DNA of 64,000 nt from AP-15 sp963738185 (GTDB lineage: Bacteria; Pseudomonadota; Alphaproteobacteria; ATCC43930; CGMCC-115725), in assembly GCA_963738185.1 (NCBI GenBank), contig CAVTVA010000003.1:124001-188000 (forward strand). The letters run 5' to 3'. The position numbers and the translations under genes were made by a program. The notes below the pieces were generated by a model. That model saw nothing but the letters and a program-made list of their open reading frames with translations, was not told the DNA's origin and did not search any database. Each line of letters starts with the position of its first letter. Position 1 is the stretch's first letter. Shown in pieces: positions 36,887 to 50,316 of this stretch.

Positions 36887-37657
36887 TCACGGCCGCCCCC
36901 CCGCCAGCCCCGAGGCGGCGGCGAGGGTATAGAGCCCGGCCGCGGCGAGCACACCAATGGCGAGCGCGGCAAAGGCCTCGGCGCCGAGACGATCGCCGAG
37001 CGGCCGGCCGATCAGCCCGCCCAGCACCGCGAACGGGATCAGGATGCCGGCGGCGAGCCAGGTCTGCGCCGGGACGCCGATGGTCGCGACATTGGCGGCG
37101 AGCGTCGCGGCGTAGACCAACGCAAAAAACGCGAGCAGGGTCGCGCGCACGGTGCGCGGGGGCGCCTCGGCGAGCAGCAGATAGATCACCACCGGCGGCC
37201 CGGAGATGCCGGCAAGCGCGGTGGCCACGCCCGACACCGTGCCCACGGCGAAATCGCGGCCCCGGCTCATCGCCACCAGCGCCCGCCCGCCGCCGCGCCG
37301 GCGGCGCCGCAAGGCCGCGAACACCACAGCAAAGACCAGGATTGCCGCGCCGACCGTCAGCCGCACGACCCGCGGGTCGGCATAGCGAAACGCAGCGAGG
37401 CCGATCGGCAGCCCGGCAAGGCTGCCCAGCGCCAGCCGCACAAACAGCCGGGGTGCGATCGCCTCCCACAGCCCCCGCAATACGGCAGCGCACAGGACGG
37501 TGGAGAGAATGACGACCAGCTGAACCGCGCGCTGCGGCTCGACCACGATCAGAAACAGCGGCGCGGCCACGACCGCAAAGCCAAAGCCGCCGGCCGCCTG
37601 CAGCAACGCCGCGGCAAACGTCGCCGCCGCCAGCCCCGCCCAATCCAGCAAGGTCAC
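36887..37657 (-). CDS. TauE/SafE-family sulfite/organosulfonate-type permease
   Basis: A 256-residue membrane protein with about eight hydrophobic segments. LLQAAGGFGFAVVAAPLFL near residue 20 and FAVGTVSGVATALAGISGPP near 143 are the two repeated glycine-rich signatures of TauE/SafE (DUF81) transporters. LGGLIGRPLGDRLG lies near the C terminus. The family exports or imports small anions such as sulfite, sulfoacetate or taurine breakdown products. The GTG 37657 start before TLLDWAGLAAATFA is preferred; the frame is open for 25 further codons. No sulfur-metabolism gene adjoins it. Confidence 0.8.
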   Translation of the reverse strand: MTLLDWAGLAAATFAAALLQAAGGFGFAVVAAPLFLIVVEPQRAVQLVVILSTVLCAAVLRGLWEAIAPRLFVRLALGSLAGLPIGLAAFRYADPRVVRLTVGAAILVFAVVFAALRRRRRGGGRALVAMSRGRDFAVGTVSGVATALAGISGPPVVIYLLLAEAPPRTVRATLLAFFALVYAATLAANVATIGVPAQTWLAAGILIPFAVLGGLIGRPLGDRLGAEAFAALAIGVLAAAGLYTLAAASGLAGGRP

Positions 37658-38110
37658 GCGGCTGATCCGCGATGATCGCCAACACCCGTTGCAGCCCGCC
37701 ACGCGGTCGCGCGTGGGCTCTGCCAGGACCATCGGATCACCCGCAGCCGCATTCTCGCAAACTACAGCGCCTGGCGATCATATTGAACCATGCTGACGCA
37801 AAAGCGGGCATCCAAAGGCGAGCGACTGCACCGCCGTTCCCTGGTGCCGAGCCCGGCTTAAGCCACTGAGAGCGTTTGTGCCGGTTCGAAGAGGACCCGA
37901 GGCAGCAGCGTCGTTCGGTGGATCCGAAATCCCCTCGAATGAGCGTCGGAAAATTTGACAGTCGCGTTGCCTTAGCGAGGAACGCGGGTCAAGAGGCGAC
38001 CGTGCGCTTGCCCGAGTTCCCCCTTTCGTTCGTCATGTCGGCTTGCTGGCCAGGGTTCGTAGCTGACGAAAAGCGTAAAGCAATCCGACACCGCTCCGAG
38101 GATCGCGGAC
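37658..38110. other. Intergenic region, no gene supported
   Basis: About 450 bases separate the TauE gene start from the terminator of the PEP-CTERM gene. Frames here show no conserved features. It presumably holds the TauE promoter; none is clear by eye. Confidence 0.35.
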
Positions 38111-38142
38111 AAAGAAAGGGGCGGCAGCGAAGCCGCCGCCCC
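38111..38142 (-). terminator. Rho-independent terminator of the PEP-CTERM gene
   Basis: On the minus strand an 11-bp stem (GGGGCGGCGGC with GCTGCCGCCCC, one mismatch) and a TTC-type loop is followed by TTTCTTT. It starts 27 bases after the stop of the PEP-CTERM gene at 38169. Confidence 0.75.
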
Positions 38143-38168
38143 GGAAAAGGTCGCGCCCGGATCGGAAA

Positions 38169-38957
38169 TCAGACCCTGGCGGTCGGACCGCGACGGCGCC
38201 GGCGCGCCAAGCCGAGACCGGCCAGCGCGGTTCCGAGCAATGCCAAGCTGGCGGGCTCGGGCACCTGCGACACTGCGGTCAGCAACACGTTGCCCGTGCC
38301 GCCGCTTTGCACTCCGACGACGAGCGCCGAGAAGCCGGTGATCGAGCATGTGTCTGCGACGGGTCCGGCGGTGCAGCTACCACCGACGCCGCTGCTGAAC
38401 AGGGTGAGACTAGAGATCGACGAGCCGGTGTAGAACTTGAAATTCTCACCGGTTTGCACCGAGCCGATGATCGCGTCGTTGATCACCTTGTTGCTCACGA
38501 CCGCGACGGAGGCGGTTCCGGCGATTTCGCAATTGGTTGCGACCGAGGTGTCGGTGCAGGCTGACGGCGGGCCGGCAGCGTTCTCACCGAGGCCGCTCTC
38601 TCCCAAAGAGTTGAACGGCGGCCCGAGCGGGCTCCCGGTCAAAGGTTTCAGCGTCAGTGCCGTGGGCGAGGCAAAGGCATTGCTGAACCCGGTTGCTGTG
38701 AAGGTGCTGCCGTTGGCCGTGAAGGTTTGCGAGTTTGCACAAACGAGGCCTTCGTCGCTGCCGCTGTGAGTGCATCCGCCAGGGGTCGGCACCAAGGCGC
38801 CGAAATCGATTTCGGCGGCCTTCGGCGAGCCCGCCGCGACCACGAGCGCAATCGCAGCTAAGACCGTCGCCGGCGCCAACCCACGCAGAAATCGCGTCCT
38901 ATTTTTTGATCTTCTCGTCAGCGGCTGACGGCGACCGCCAGGCAAGTTCCGTACCAT
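38169..38957 (-). CDS. PEP-CTERM surface protein
   Basis: A 262-residue exported protein. The N terminus has a basic stretch and hydrophobic core (LAPATVLAAIALVVAAGSPK, cleavage near 47). The C terminus is VPEPASLALLGTALAGLGLA followed by RRRRRG, a textbook PEP-CTERM sorting signal. The middle is Ser/Thr/Gly/Asn-rich with few charged residues, fitting a secreted matrix protein, with cysteine pairs near 62/73 and 133/143. ATG 38957 follows CTGGAGGATCAACG. A near-consensus sigma-54 promoter lies about 60 bases upstream, as for PEP-CTERM genes under PrsK/PrsR control in other bacteria. Confidence 0.85.
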   Translation of the reverse strand: MVRNLPGGRRQPLTRRSKNRTRFLRGLAPATVLAAIALVVAAGSPKAAEIDFGALVPTPGGCTHSGSDEGLVCANSQTFTANGSTFTATGFSNAFASPTALTLKPLTGSPLGPPFNSLGESGLGENAAGPPSACTDTSVATNCEIAGTASVAVVSNKVINDAIIGSVQTGENFKFYTGSSISSLTLFSSGVGGSCTAGPVADTCSITGFSALVVGVQSGGTGNVLLTAVSQVPEPASLALLGTALAGLGLARRRRRGPTARV

Positions 38958-39015
38958 CGTTGATCCTCCAGAACGTTGTGCCGAAGGCTGCTTTGCGCAG
39001 CTCTGCGCGTTACGG

Positions 39016-39032
39016 GGCAAGGATCGTGCCAG
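39016..39032 (-). promoter_or_regulatory. Sigma-54 (-24/-12) promoter of the PEP-CTERM gene
   Basis: Minus-strand CTGGCACGATCCTTGCC matches the RpoN consensus YTGGCACGRNNNTTGCW at every fixed position except the final W, with correct GG-to-GC spacing. The start of transcription would be near 39005, giving a leader of about 48 bases before ATG 38957. Confidence 0.75.
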
Positions 39033-39334
39033 CCTTCCCAGTGGTCTCTAATTAAACGATTTTGATGATTAACGCGACGCCGATACAGCAATCGGTGTAA
39101 GGAAATCCGACGCTCTCAGGGAAAAATTGCGGTTCATCGCCGGACAGCCGGACGATTTGAAATACTTGCGCGACGAGGTTAAGGATTACAATTCCGCAGT
39201 AATACCGCGCAGGTTTGAACTAGATTTCTAAAGGGATTTCTGTAACGTTCCTCACTCTTTGTAGGCTCCGGAGCTCGACGAAGTGTAAAATAATCCGACA
39301 GGCCCAAAATGATCGGGTCGCCCTGCGCTCCGGC
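39033..39334. other. Intergenic region, AT-richer, likely enhancer region
   Basis: About 300 bases upstream of the sigma-54 promoter are noticeably less GC-rich, with no coding frame. Enhancer sites for a sigma-54 activator would be expected here, but I see no clear repeated palindrome. Confidence 0.35.
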
Positions 39335-40981
39335 TCAAACATTGACCGGCGCCGGCGCCGGGCGGCCGCGGATCAGGTCGGCCGCCTTTTCGGCGATCAT
39401 GAGCACCACCGCGTTGATGTTGCCGCCGACCAGGTCCGGCATCACCGAGGCGTCGACCACCCGCAGCCGATCGACGCCAAACACCCTGAGCTCGGGATCG
39501 ACCACCGCCAACGGCTCGCCCTCGCGGCCCATCCGGCAAGTGCCGAGCGGATGGTGCACCGTGATTGCGCTCGCCCGGATGTGCGCGTCGATCTCGGCGT
39601 CGGACCGGCATTGCGCCCCCGGCGCGATCTCCGCTGCGGCGAACGGCGCCAACGGCGCGGTCTCGCCGATCTCGCGGACCATGCGCAGCCCGGCGCGCAG
39701 GGTCGCCCAATCCTCTTCGGCGGCGAGAAAATTCTGCCGGATGCGGACCGGGACGTCAGGGTCGGCCGAGGCCAGCTCGACCCGGCCGCGGCTGCGCGGG
39801 CGCAGCAGCACCGCCCGGCAGGCAAAGCTGTCGGCATAAGCCGGCGCGAAGGGCGGGAAATAGGGCGAGGCGGCCATCGGCGCGGCATTGAACAGCAACT
39901 GAATATCGGGCAGCCCCGCCTCGGATCCGCTCTTCAGACCGGATTTCAGAAACGCCATCAGACCGCCCGGCAGGTCGCTGGCGATCCCCCGGCCGCGGAA
40001 ATAGGTGTTGGCCAATTCCCGCGCGATCCGGTCGGCGCGCATCTTGGCGTGTAGCGGCCCCGGCTCCTTGCGGGCATAGGCGACCCCGGCCGACACGTGG
40101 TCCTGCAAATTCTGCCCGACGCCGGGGAGCCCCACCTGGACCACGATCCGGTGCGCGCGCAGCGCCGCCGGGTCGCCGATCCCCGACAGCATCAATAGCT
40201 GCGGCGAGTTGATCACGCCGCCGCACAAGATCACCTCGCGCTCGGCGCCGGCGATCCGCAATTCGCCGCCCTGGCGATACTCGACGCCGACAGCGCGGCT
40301 GCCATCGAACCGGATGCGCGACGCCAGCGCCCCGACCGCAATTTCGAGATTGGCCCGCGCCAGCGCCGGGCGCAGATAGGCGACCGCGGCGCTGCACCGC
40401 CTGCCGTCGCGGATGGTCATCTGCGAGCGCCCGAAACCTTCCTGCTGCGCCCCGTTGTAATCCTCGGTCAGCCGATGCCCGGCCGCAGCACCCGCGGCCA
40501 GATAGGCATCGACCAGCGGATCGGCATAGCGCGAGCGCCGCACCGAGAGCGGCCCGTCGCCGCCGCGATAGGGGCCGGGGCCATCCTCCCAGCTTTCCTG
40601 CCGGCGGAAATAGGGCAGCACATGGGCGTAGGACCAGGCGTCGAGCCCGGCCGCCGCCCAGCGCTGATAGTCGCCGCGATGGCCGCGCACATAGACCATG
40701 GCGTTGATCGAGGACGAGCCGCCGACCACCTTGCCGCGGGCGCATTCGACGCGGCGCCCGCCCATCGTCGCCTCGGGCTCGGCGAAATACCCCCAGTCGT
40801 GCGCCCGGCGCTGCAGCATCCGGCCCCAGCCGAGCGGGATGTGGATCAACGGGTCTCGGTCCCAGCCGCCGGCCTCGAGCAGCAGCACGCGCGCGCCCCG
40901 GTCCTCGCTGAGCCGGCCCGCCAATGCGCAGCCGGCCGATCCGGCGCCGACAATCACGTAATCATATGACCCGCCGGCCAT
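39335..40981 (-). CDS. GMC-family FAD oxidoreductase (choline/alcohol dehydrogenase type)
   Basis: A 548-residue flavoprotein. SYDYVIVGAGSAGCALAGRL is the FAD-binding Rossmann motif, ECARGKVVGGSSSINAMVYV the GMC signature 1, and GGVINSPQLLMLSGIGDP signature 2. The C terminus has VHHPLGTCRMG (catalytic His region) and PDLVGGNINAVVLMIAEKAA. These enzymes oxidise primary alcohols, choline or polyols and pass electrons to oxygen or a quinone. ATG 40981 is chosen next to the FAD motif (40993 is an alternative); the long upstream extension is not conserved. It is divergent from the double hybrid kinase. The substrate is unknown. Confidence 0.9.
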   Translation of the reverse strand: MAGGSYDYVIVGAGSAGCALAGRLSEDRGARVLLLEAGGWDRDPLIHIPLGWGRMLQRRAHDWGYFAEPEATMGGRRVECARGKVVGGSSSINAMVYVRGHRGDYQRWAAAGLDAWSYAHVLPYFRRQESWEDGPGPYRGGDGPLSVRRSRYADPLVDAYLAAGAAAGHRLTEDYNGAQQEGFGRSQMTIRDGRRCSAAVAYLRPALARANLEIAVGALASRIRFDGSRAVGVEYRQGGELRIAGAEREVILCGGVINSPQLLMLSGIGDPAALRAHRIVVQVGLPGVGQNLQDHVSAGVAYARKEPGPLHAKMRADRIARELANTYFRGRGIASDLPGGLMAFLKSGLKSGSEAGLPDIQLLFNAAPMAASPYFPPFAPAYADSFACRAVLLRPRSRGRVELASADPDVPVRIRQNFLAAEEDWATLRAGLRMVREIGETAPLAPFAAAEIAPGAQCRSDAEIDAHIRASAITVHHPLGTCRMGREGEPLAVVDPELRVFGVDRLRVVDASVMPDLVGGNINAVVLMIAEKAADLIRGRPAPAPVNV

Positions 40982-41166
40982 GCATACACCCATGCTCTGG
41001 GACAAACGATTGATAGCGCGGAAACTATTGCCCAGCGAATAGCGTTCTGTGAAGTTGCGGCCCACCAATCGCCAAAGCTGGCGCAAGCCGCGCGAGGCGG
41101 CTGCGCCGGGTCGCCGTCCGGTGGCCCGCTTCGCTGGATGGCCCACTGCATTCGAGACGAGGTGCG

Positions 41167-45155
<3,989 letters not shown>

Positions 45156-45159
<4 letters not shown>

Positions 45160-45593
45160 GCCCCGCTCAACGGCAGCCGGCGCGTTCTCCTGCCTGTTGC
45201 TCCGACGGGTCGCGGCCCGCGCTCGGCGAGTGCTGCCGAGAGCGCGGCGATGTCGGCGCCGGCGGCGGTCTGTGCCGCGCTCTCGACCGCGCGGTAATGC
45301 TGGACTACGGCACGGCCGAACTCGGTCAGAGAGGCGCCGCCGCCATGTGGGCCGCCGGCCTGCGAGGCAACCACCGGCTGGCGGAAGCAGCGGTTGACGC
45401 TGTCGACCAGGAGCCAGGCGCGGCGATAGGACATCCCCATCTGGCGTCCGGCGGCGGCGATCGAGCCTTGGCTGTCGATCAGCTCCAACAGCTTGATCTT
45501 GCCCGGGCCTAGGGCGTGGCCTTGGTCAAAGTCGATGCGCAAGGTCAGCCGCGGCACCGGATCGCTCCGCGGCCTGCCCGGCAATGGCCCCAC
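45156..45593 (-). CDS. ModE-like winged helix-turn-helix regulator
   Basis: A 145-residue protein whose core (LGPGKIKLLELIDSQGSIAA, GRQMGMSYRRAWLLVDSVNR and GGGASLTEFGRAVVQHYRAV) is the ModE N-terminal LysR-type winged helix. There is no molybdate-binding TOBE domain, as in many short ModE homologues. Likely start GTG 45593, or a later site near the LTLRIDF stretch. The stop overlaps the kinase's 3' end by 4 bases in convergent orientation. It may respond to molybdate or another signal. A molybdoenzyme remnant lies 15 kb away but no mod transport genes are present. Confidence 0.8.
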
Positions 45594-45700
45594 GAGCCGA
45601 CCGTCGCCGACGTCCCCGCTACCCTGCCGACGTGGTCTTGAAGCAAACCGTCTTGGCCTTCAACGACCCTTCCAACTCGCCGCATGTCGGGGCCGACGCC

Positions 45701-47134
45701 TTAAAGCCCGGCCTGGGTCACGAACTTGGTGTTGAGGTAGGCCTCGATCGCCTCCGAGCCGCCTTCCGAGCCGTAGCCCGAATCCTTGACGCCGCCAAAC
45801 GGCACCTCGGGCAGGGCCAGCCCGTGATGATTGATCGAGATCATCCCGGTCTCGACCGCCGCGGCCACCGCCTGCGCCGTCTTGGCCGAACGGGTATAGG
45901 CATAGGCGGCCAGCCCATAGGGCAATCGGTTCGCCTCGTGGACGACATCCTCGAAGCTCTGGAACGGAGCAATCACCGCGACCGGGCCGAACGGCTCCTC
46001 ATTCATAATCCGCGAGTCGATTGGCACATCGGTCAGCACCGTCGGCTCAAAGAAATTGCCTTTGTTGCCGATGCGGTTGCCGCCGGTCTTGAGGGTCGCG
46101 CCCTTCTGCACCGCGTCGCCGATAAAGGCTTCCATCGCGGCGATGCGGCGCGGGTTGGCCATCGGCCCCATCTGCGTGCCTTTGTCCATGCCGTCGCCGA
46201 CCCGCGCGGCCCGAACCGCCTCGGTGAAAGCGCCGACGAACCGATCGTAGACGTTCTGCTGCACCAAGAGCCGGGTCGGCGACACGCAGACCTGGCCGGC
46301 ATTGCGCAATTTGTTGGTCGAGAGCAGCTTTGAGGCGAGCTCGACATCGGCGTCGTCAAACACGATCGACGGCGCGTGGCCGCCCAGCTCCATCGTCATC
46401 CGCTTCATATGCGCGCCGGCGATCGCGGCCAGCTGCTTGCCGACCGCGGTCGAGCCGGTGAACGACACTTTGCGGATGACCGGGTGCGGGATCAGGTATT
46501 CGGAAATCTCCGCCGGCACGCCGTAGACGAGGTTGACGACCCCGGCCGGGATCCCGGCATCGGCAAAGCAGCGGATCAGCTCGGCCGGCGAGGCGGGGGT
46601 CTCCTCCGGCGCCTTGATGATGATCGAGCAGCCGGCCGCGAGCGCGCAGGACAATTTGCGCACGACCTGGTTGATCGGGAAATTCCATGGCGTAAAGGCG
46701 GCGACCGGGCCGACCGGCTCCTTGACCACGAGCTGATAGACCCCTTCTGCCCGCGCCGGGATCACGCGCCCATAGGCGCGGCGCGCCTCCTCGGCGAACC
46801 AGTCGATCACGTCGGCGCCGGCCAGGGTCTCGCCCTTGGCCTCGGGCAGCGGCTTGCCTTGCTCGAGGGTCATCAGCGGGGCGATCGCGTCGGCCCGTTC
46901 GCGCAGCAGGGTCGCCGCCTTGCGCATCAGCTTGGAGCGCTCGAAGGCCGACACTTTGCGCCAGGCGCGGAAGCCCTTGTCGGCCGCTTCGAGGGCGCGG
47001 TCGAGATCGCTTTGCTCGGCATGGGCGACGGCGCCGACCGGCTCGCCGGTCGCCGGGTTGACCACCGGGATGGTGCGGCCGGCGGCGGCCTTGGTCCAAT
47101 TGCCGTCGATAAACAGGGATACGTCGGAATACAT
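45701..47134 (-). CDS. NAD(P)-dependent succinate-semialdehyde dehydrogenase-type aldehyde dehydrogenase
   Basis: A 477-residue aldehyde dehydrogenase of the GabD branch: FIDGNWTKAAAGRTIPVVNP, AFTPWNFPINQVVRKLSCAL (cofactor-binding), FTGSTAVGKQLA, MELGGHAP (catalytic Glu about 250), NAGQVCVSPTR (nucleophilic Cys about 284) and EEPFGPVAVIAPF. The C terminus PEVPFGGVKDSGYGSEGGSE is GabD-like. It oxidises succinate semialdehyde or a related omega-oxo acid. ATG 47134 follows TGGAGG. No GABA transaminase is nearby, so another semialdehyde is possible. Confidence 0.88.
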   Translation of the reverse strand: MYSDVSLFIDGNWTKAAAGRTIPVVNPATGEPVGAVAHAEQSDLDRALEAADKGFRAWRKVSAFERSKLMRKAATLLRERADAIAPLMTLEQGKPLPEAKGETLAGADVIDWFAEEARRAYGRVIPARAEGVYQLVVKEPVGPVAAFTPWNFPINQVVRKLSCALAAGCSIIIKAPEETPASPAELIRCFADAGIPAGVVNLVYGVPAEISEYLIPHPVIRKVSFTGSTAVGKQLAAIAGAHMKRMTMELGGHAPSIVFDDADVELASKLLSTNKLRNAGQVCVSPTRLLVQQNVYDRFVGAFTEAVRAARVGDGMDKGTQMGPMANPRRIAAMEAFIGDAVQKGATLKTGGNRIGNKGNFFEPTVLTDVPIDSRIMNEEPFGPVAVIAPFQSFEDVVHEANRLPYGLAAYAYTRSAKTAQAVAAAVETGMISINHHGLALPEVPFGGVKDSGYGSEGGSEAIEAYLNTKFVTQAGL

Positions 47135-47405
47135 ATCAGTTTTCCTCCAGCGAGTTTCATCACGGGATGTAAGTCGTCGTGCGGGCTCGCAATATACGAT
47201 TGGGTATAACGCGCCCCGATTCCAACGGGCGCGACCGAGTGGCGCGGCTCAGCGCCCGCCTACGGTTACCCGCGTCAGCTGCTTGCTGCGTGCTGTTGTC
47301 CGATTTTAGAGAGCCTGCTGTCGAGGCGGTCGACCCCTCATCGCCGCCAGCTTGGCGATCGGCAATGCGCTCGGGCGGCGAGCTGCCGCTGCGCAAGGTC
47401 AGCCG

Positions 47406-47684
47406 CTACAACTCGGTCGCGGTGGTCGGGTCGATCATGCGGCGGATTTCGGTGACCTTGTTGGCCGGAAAGCCGCTGCGCCGGGCATGCTCGTGGATCA
47501 GCGCCTCGTCCTGCGCGAGATAGACGCAAAATGTCTTGTCGCCGGCGACGTAGCTCTCGACCCATTGGATGTCGGGGCCGAGCTCCTTCAGGGTCGCGTT
47601 CGATTTCTGCGCCGCCTCGCGCAGCGCCTGCCGCTCGGCGCTGCCGATCGCCGGCAATTCGCGCTCGATGATGAATTTGCGCAT
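47406..47684 (-). CDS. DUF4242 family protein
   Basis: A 92-residue protein: MRKFIIERELPAIGSAERQA, IQWVESYVAGDKTFCVYLA and EALIHEHARRSGFPANKVTE. This is the DUF4242 (SCO4226-like) pattern, a small dimeric alpha/beta-barrel fold. A Streptomyces member binds nickel; the biological role is generally unknown. It is on the same strand as the neighbouring dehydrogenase and hydroxyacid oxidase genes but separated by 140-270 bases. ATG 47684. Confidence 0.8.
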   Translation of the reverse strand: MRKFIIERELPAIGSAERQALREAAQKSNATLKELGPDIQWVESYVAGDKTFCVYLAQDEALIHEHARRSGFPANKVTEIRRMIDPTTATEL

Positions 47685-47825
47685 GGCTCTCGCTCCTCTG
47701 CCGGCATCATCGTGTCAGATCAAGCCGAACCGGTAAAGCGTGGCGGAGGCTCAACGGGCGCGGCTTGCCGGCCCTGGGCGATTTCGCGCAGCGCCGTTGG
47801 CAAGGTGAAGCCCACCTGCCATCGA

Positions 47826-48920
47826 TCAGTACGTCTCCTTCGCGAGGTTCAGGTGCGGGAAGGCGCTGTGCACGTGCGGCGGCACCACTTGGCGGGCCGG
47901 GCGGATGTAGGATTTGTCGAGCTCGTGCCAGCCGGTGACGCCCAACAGCGACAGGCAGATGCGGATTTCGTCTTCGAGAATCTCGAAGAGGCGCACCACT
48001 CCCGGCGCGCCGGCGGCGGCGAGCCCATAGACATAGAGCCGGCCGCAGGCGACCGCATCGGCGCCGAGGGTCAGCGCCTTGACCACGTCGGTGCCGCGAT
48101 AGATGCCGCCATCGACCAGGATCGTCGCCCGCCCGCCGACCGCCTCGACGACTTCCGGCAACACATCGATCGAGCCGACCCCTTGGTCTAGCTGGCGCCC
48201 GCCATGGTTTGACACATAGACGCAATCGACCCCGTGCTCGAGCGCCAACTTGGCGTCCTCGGCGGTGGCGATGCCCTTCAGAATGAGCGGAATGTCGAAA
48301 CTCTTTTTGATCCGCTCGATGTCGCGCCAATTGAACTGCGCCTGGTAGATGCGGGCGTCGTTGACGCGCACCCGCCCGCGCTGATGGCGCTTAGCAATGT
48401 CGCGCTCGCGCCGCGAATAGCTGTCGGTATCGATCGTCAGGCAGAACGCGTTGTAGCCTTGGTCGATTGTGCGGCGGACATGATCGTCGACCCAGGCGGC
48501 GTCGCCGCGGACATAGAGCTGGAAAATCCGAAACCCGTCGCCCGAAGCCTTGGCGGTTTCGTCGAGCCCCGGATGCGACACCGAGGAGAGGATCATGCCG
48601 TTGCCGAACTCGCGCGTCGCCGCGGCGACGGTGGCCCCGCCGCCCGGCTCGAACACCTCCAACGAGCCGACCGGCGCGCACAACACCGGGATGCGCAGCT
48701 TTTTGCCAAACAGCGCCCGGCTGCAATCGACATTCGATACATCGCGCAATACCCGCGGCCGGAAGCCGATCGCATCGAGCGCCAACCGATTGCGCGCCAG
48801 GGTGGTTTCGGTCTCCGAGCCGCCGATCAGATAATCCCAGTTGTTGCGGTCGAGATTGTTGCGCGCCTGGGTGACGAACTCGTGCAAATTCTGAAAGCGG
48901 GTCGCGATCAATTCGGGCAT
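47826..48920 (-). CDS. FMN-dependent alpha-hydroxy acid oxidase/dehydrogenase
   Basis: A 364-residue member of the glycolate oxidase/L-lactate dehydrogenase family: ARNNLDRNNWDYLIGGSETE, RVLRDVSNVDCSRALFGKKL, VLCAPVGSLEVFEPGG, PLILKGIATAEDAKLALEHG, VYVSNHGGRQLDQG (catalytic His) and ILVDGGIYRGTDVVKAL. It oxidises an L-2-hydroxy acid to the keto acid via FMN. ATG 48920; the frame upstream (to 49094) is not conserved. It is divergent, with 253 bases between starts, from a D-2-hydroxyacid dehydrogenase, which suggests interconversion of related hydroxy acids. Confidence 0.9.
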   Translation of the reverse strand: MPELIATRFQNLHEFVTQARNNLDRNNWDYLIGGSETETTLARNRLALDAIGFRPRVLRDVSNVDCSRALFGKKLRIPVLCAPVGSLEVFEPGGGATVAAATREFGNGMILSSVSHPGLDETAKASGDGFRIFQLYVRGDAAWVDDHVRRTIDQGYNAFCLTIDTDSYSRRERDIAKRHQRGRVRVNDARIYQAQFNWRDIERIKKSFDIPLILKGIATAEDAKLALEHGVDCVYVSNHGGRQLDQGVGSIDVLPEVVEAVGGRATILVDGGIYRGTDVVKALTLGADAVACGRLYVYGLAAAGAPGVVRLFEILEDEIRICLSLLGVTGWHELDKSYIRPARQVVPPHVHSAFPHLNLAKETY

Positions 48921-49173
48921 GGTTTTAGACCTCGGTGGACGGGCGGCGATGTCAGGCGATGGCAGCCGAGCTCCAGGCCGGGTCCCGGCCGGGCAACTTA
49001 CCCTAGCCGACGCCGGGTGCGCCGGCAATCGCTTCGGCCGTGCGGTTTTTGCGCTTGGGCTTGATCGCCCGGTGTCGCTACGATGGCCGGACATTCGCCG
49101 TCGGCGGTCCCGGCCCGCGGCGGCCTTTGTTCAACCGGACGCGACAAGCCCCGCGCCAGAGGAGACGCTTCTA

Positions 49174-50145
49174 ATGCCCCGCATCCTGACCCCGGCCACC
49201 CATTCCGAAGAGACCCTCGAAATCGCCCGCGACCTGCTGCCGCCGGGCTACGATCTGGTCATGGCGCCGCACGGCCGGCCCGAATTCTGGGACTTGCTCA
49301 AAGACACCGAATATTACATCGGCGCCGGGCAATTCCCGCACGGCCCGGATTTTTATCAGAAGGCGCCAAAGCTGCGCATCGTGCAGACCTTGAGCGCCGG
49401 CTACAACACCTATGATCTCGATGCGGCGCGGTCGGCCGGCATCCCGATCTGCAACAATGGCGGCGCCAATTCGACCGCGGTCGCCGAGCACGCGATGATG
49501 CTGATGCTGGCGGTGGCCCGCAAGCTGATCTGGCAGCATGAAGGCGTGTCGTCCGGGCGCTGGCGCGGCAACGATTTCAACGCGACCAAGCTCTATGAGA
49601 TCGAGGACAAGACCCTCGGCATCATCGGCCTCGGCAACATCGGCAAAAAGGTCGCCCGCCGCGCCAAGGCGTTCGACATGCACATCAAGTATTACGACAT
49701 CAACCGGCTGACCACCGACCAGGAGGATGCGCTGGGTGTGCGGTTTGCGCTGTTTCCCGAGCTGATCAAGACATCCGACATCATCACCCTGCACGTGCCG
49801 CTCGACAAATCGACGCACAATTTGATTGGCGAGCGCGAGCTCGGCTGGATGAAGCCGACCGCGATCCTGATCAACACCTGCCGCGGCCCGGTGGTGGACG
49901 AAAAGGCGCTCTACAACGCGCTGCGGGACGAGAAGATTCTGGGCGCCGGGCTCGACGTGATGGTCGAGGAGCCGCCCAAGCCCGACCATGAGCTGTTCAC
50001 CCTGAAGAACATCACCTTCAGCCCGCACGGCGCCGGCCCGACCTGGGACAATCATTGGAAGCGCTGGCGCAACGCGTTTGACAATTTCGAGCGCGTCGCC
50101 CGCGGCCAAAAGCCGTTCTGGATCGTCCCCGAGCTGCGCGACTGA
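49174..50145 (+). CDS. NAD-dependent D-2-hydroxyacid dehydrogenase
   Basis: A 323-residue dehydrogenase: KLRIVQTLSAGYNTYDLDAA, CNNGGANSTAVAEHAMMLML, GIIGLGNIGKKVARRAKAFD (NAD-binding loop), INTCRGPVVDEKALYNAL (catalytic Arg), LDVMVEEPPKPDHELF (catalytic Glu) and TFSPHGAGPTWDNHW (catalytic His). The last motif with Gly-Ala-Gly-Pro differs from the usual HxxG pattern. Substrate candidates are glyoxylate, hydroxypyruvate or other 2-keto acids. ATG 49174 follows AGAGGAGA. The open frame to 48919 overlaps the divergent gene's start and is not credible. Confidence 0.88.
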   Translation: MPRILTPATHSEETLEIARDLLPPGYDLVMAPHGRPEFWDLLKDTEYYIGAGQFPHGPDFYQKAPKLRIVQTLSAGYNTYDLDAARSAGIPICNNGGANSTAVAEHAMMLMLAVARKLIWQHEGVSSGRWRGNDFNATKLYEIEDKTLGIIGLGNIGKKVARRAKAFDMHIKYYDINRLTTDQEDALGVRFALFPELIKTSDIITLHVPLDKSTHNLIGERELGWMKPTAILINTCRGPVVDEKALYNALRDEKILGAGLDVMVEEPPKPDHELFTLKNITFSPHGAGPTWDNHWKRWRNAFDNFERVARGQKPFWIVPELRD

Positions 50146-50316
50146 AGGACCCACGGCCCCGGTGGATCAGGCCCGCCCGGTCCACCGGCAATACCCGCTT
50201 AGCCGCCGATCACCCGGCCGCCGACCGGGAGCGGCGACGATTGTCCCTGCGTTGGCGCGCGATCGGATGTAAAAGCCTCTCACATGAGAGGGGCAAAGGC
50301 GATAATCAGGTCGGGG

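Noticed and set aside
37876..38433. A 185-codon plus-strand frame
   Set aside because: It runs over the terminator and into the antisense of the PEP-CTERM gene, and its composition is not protein-like.
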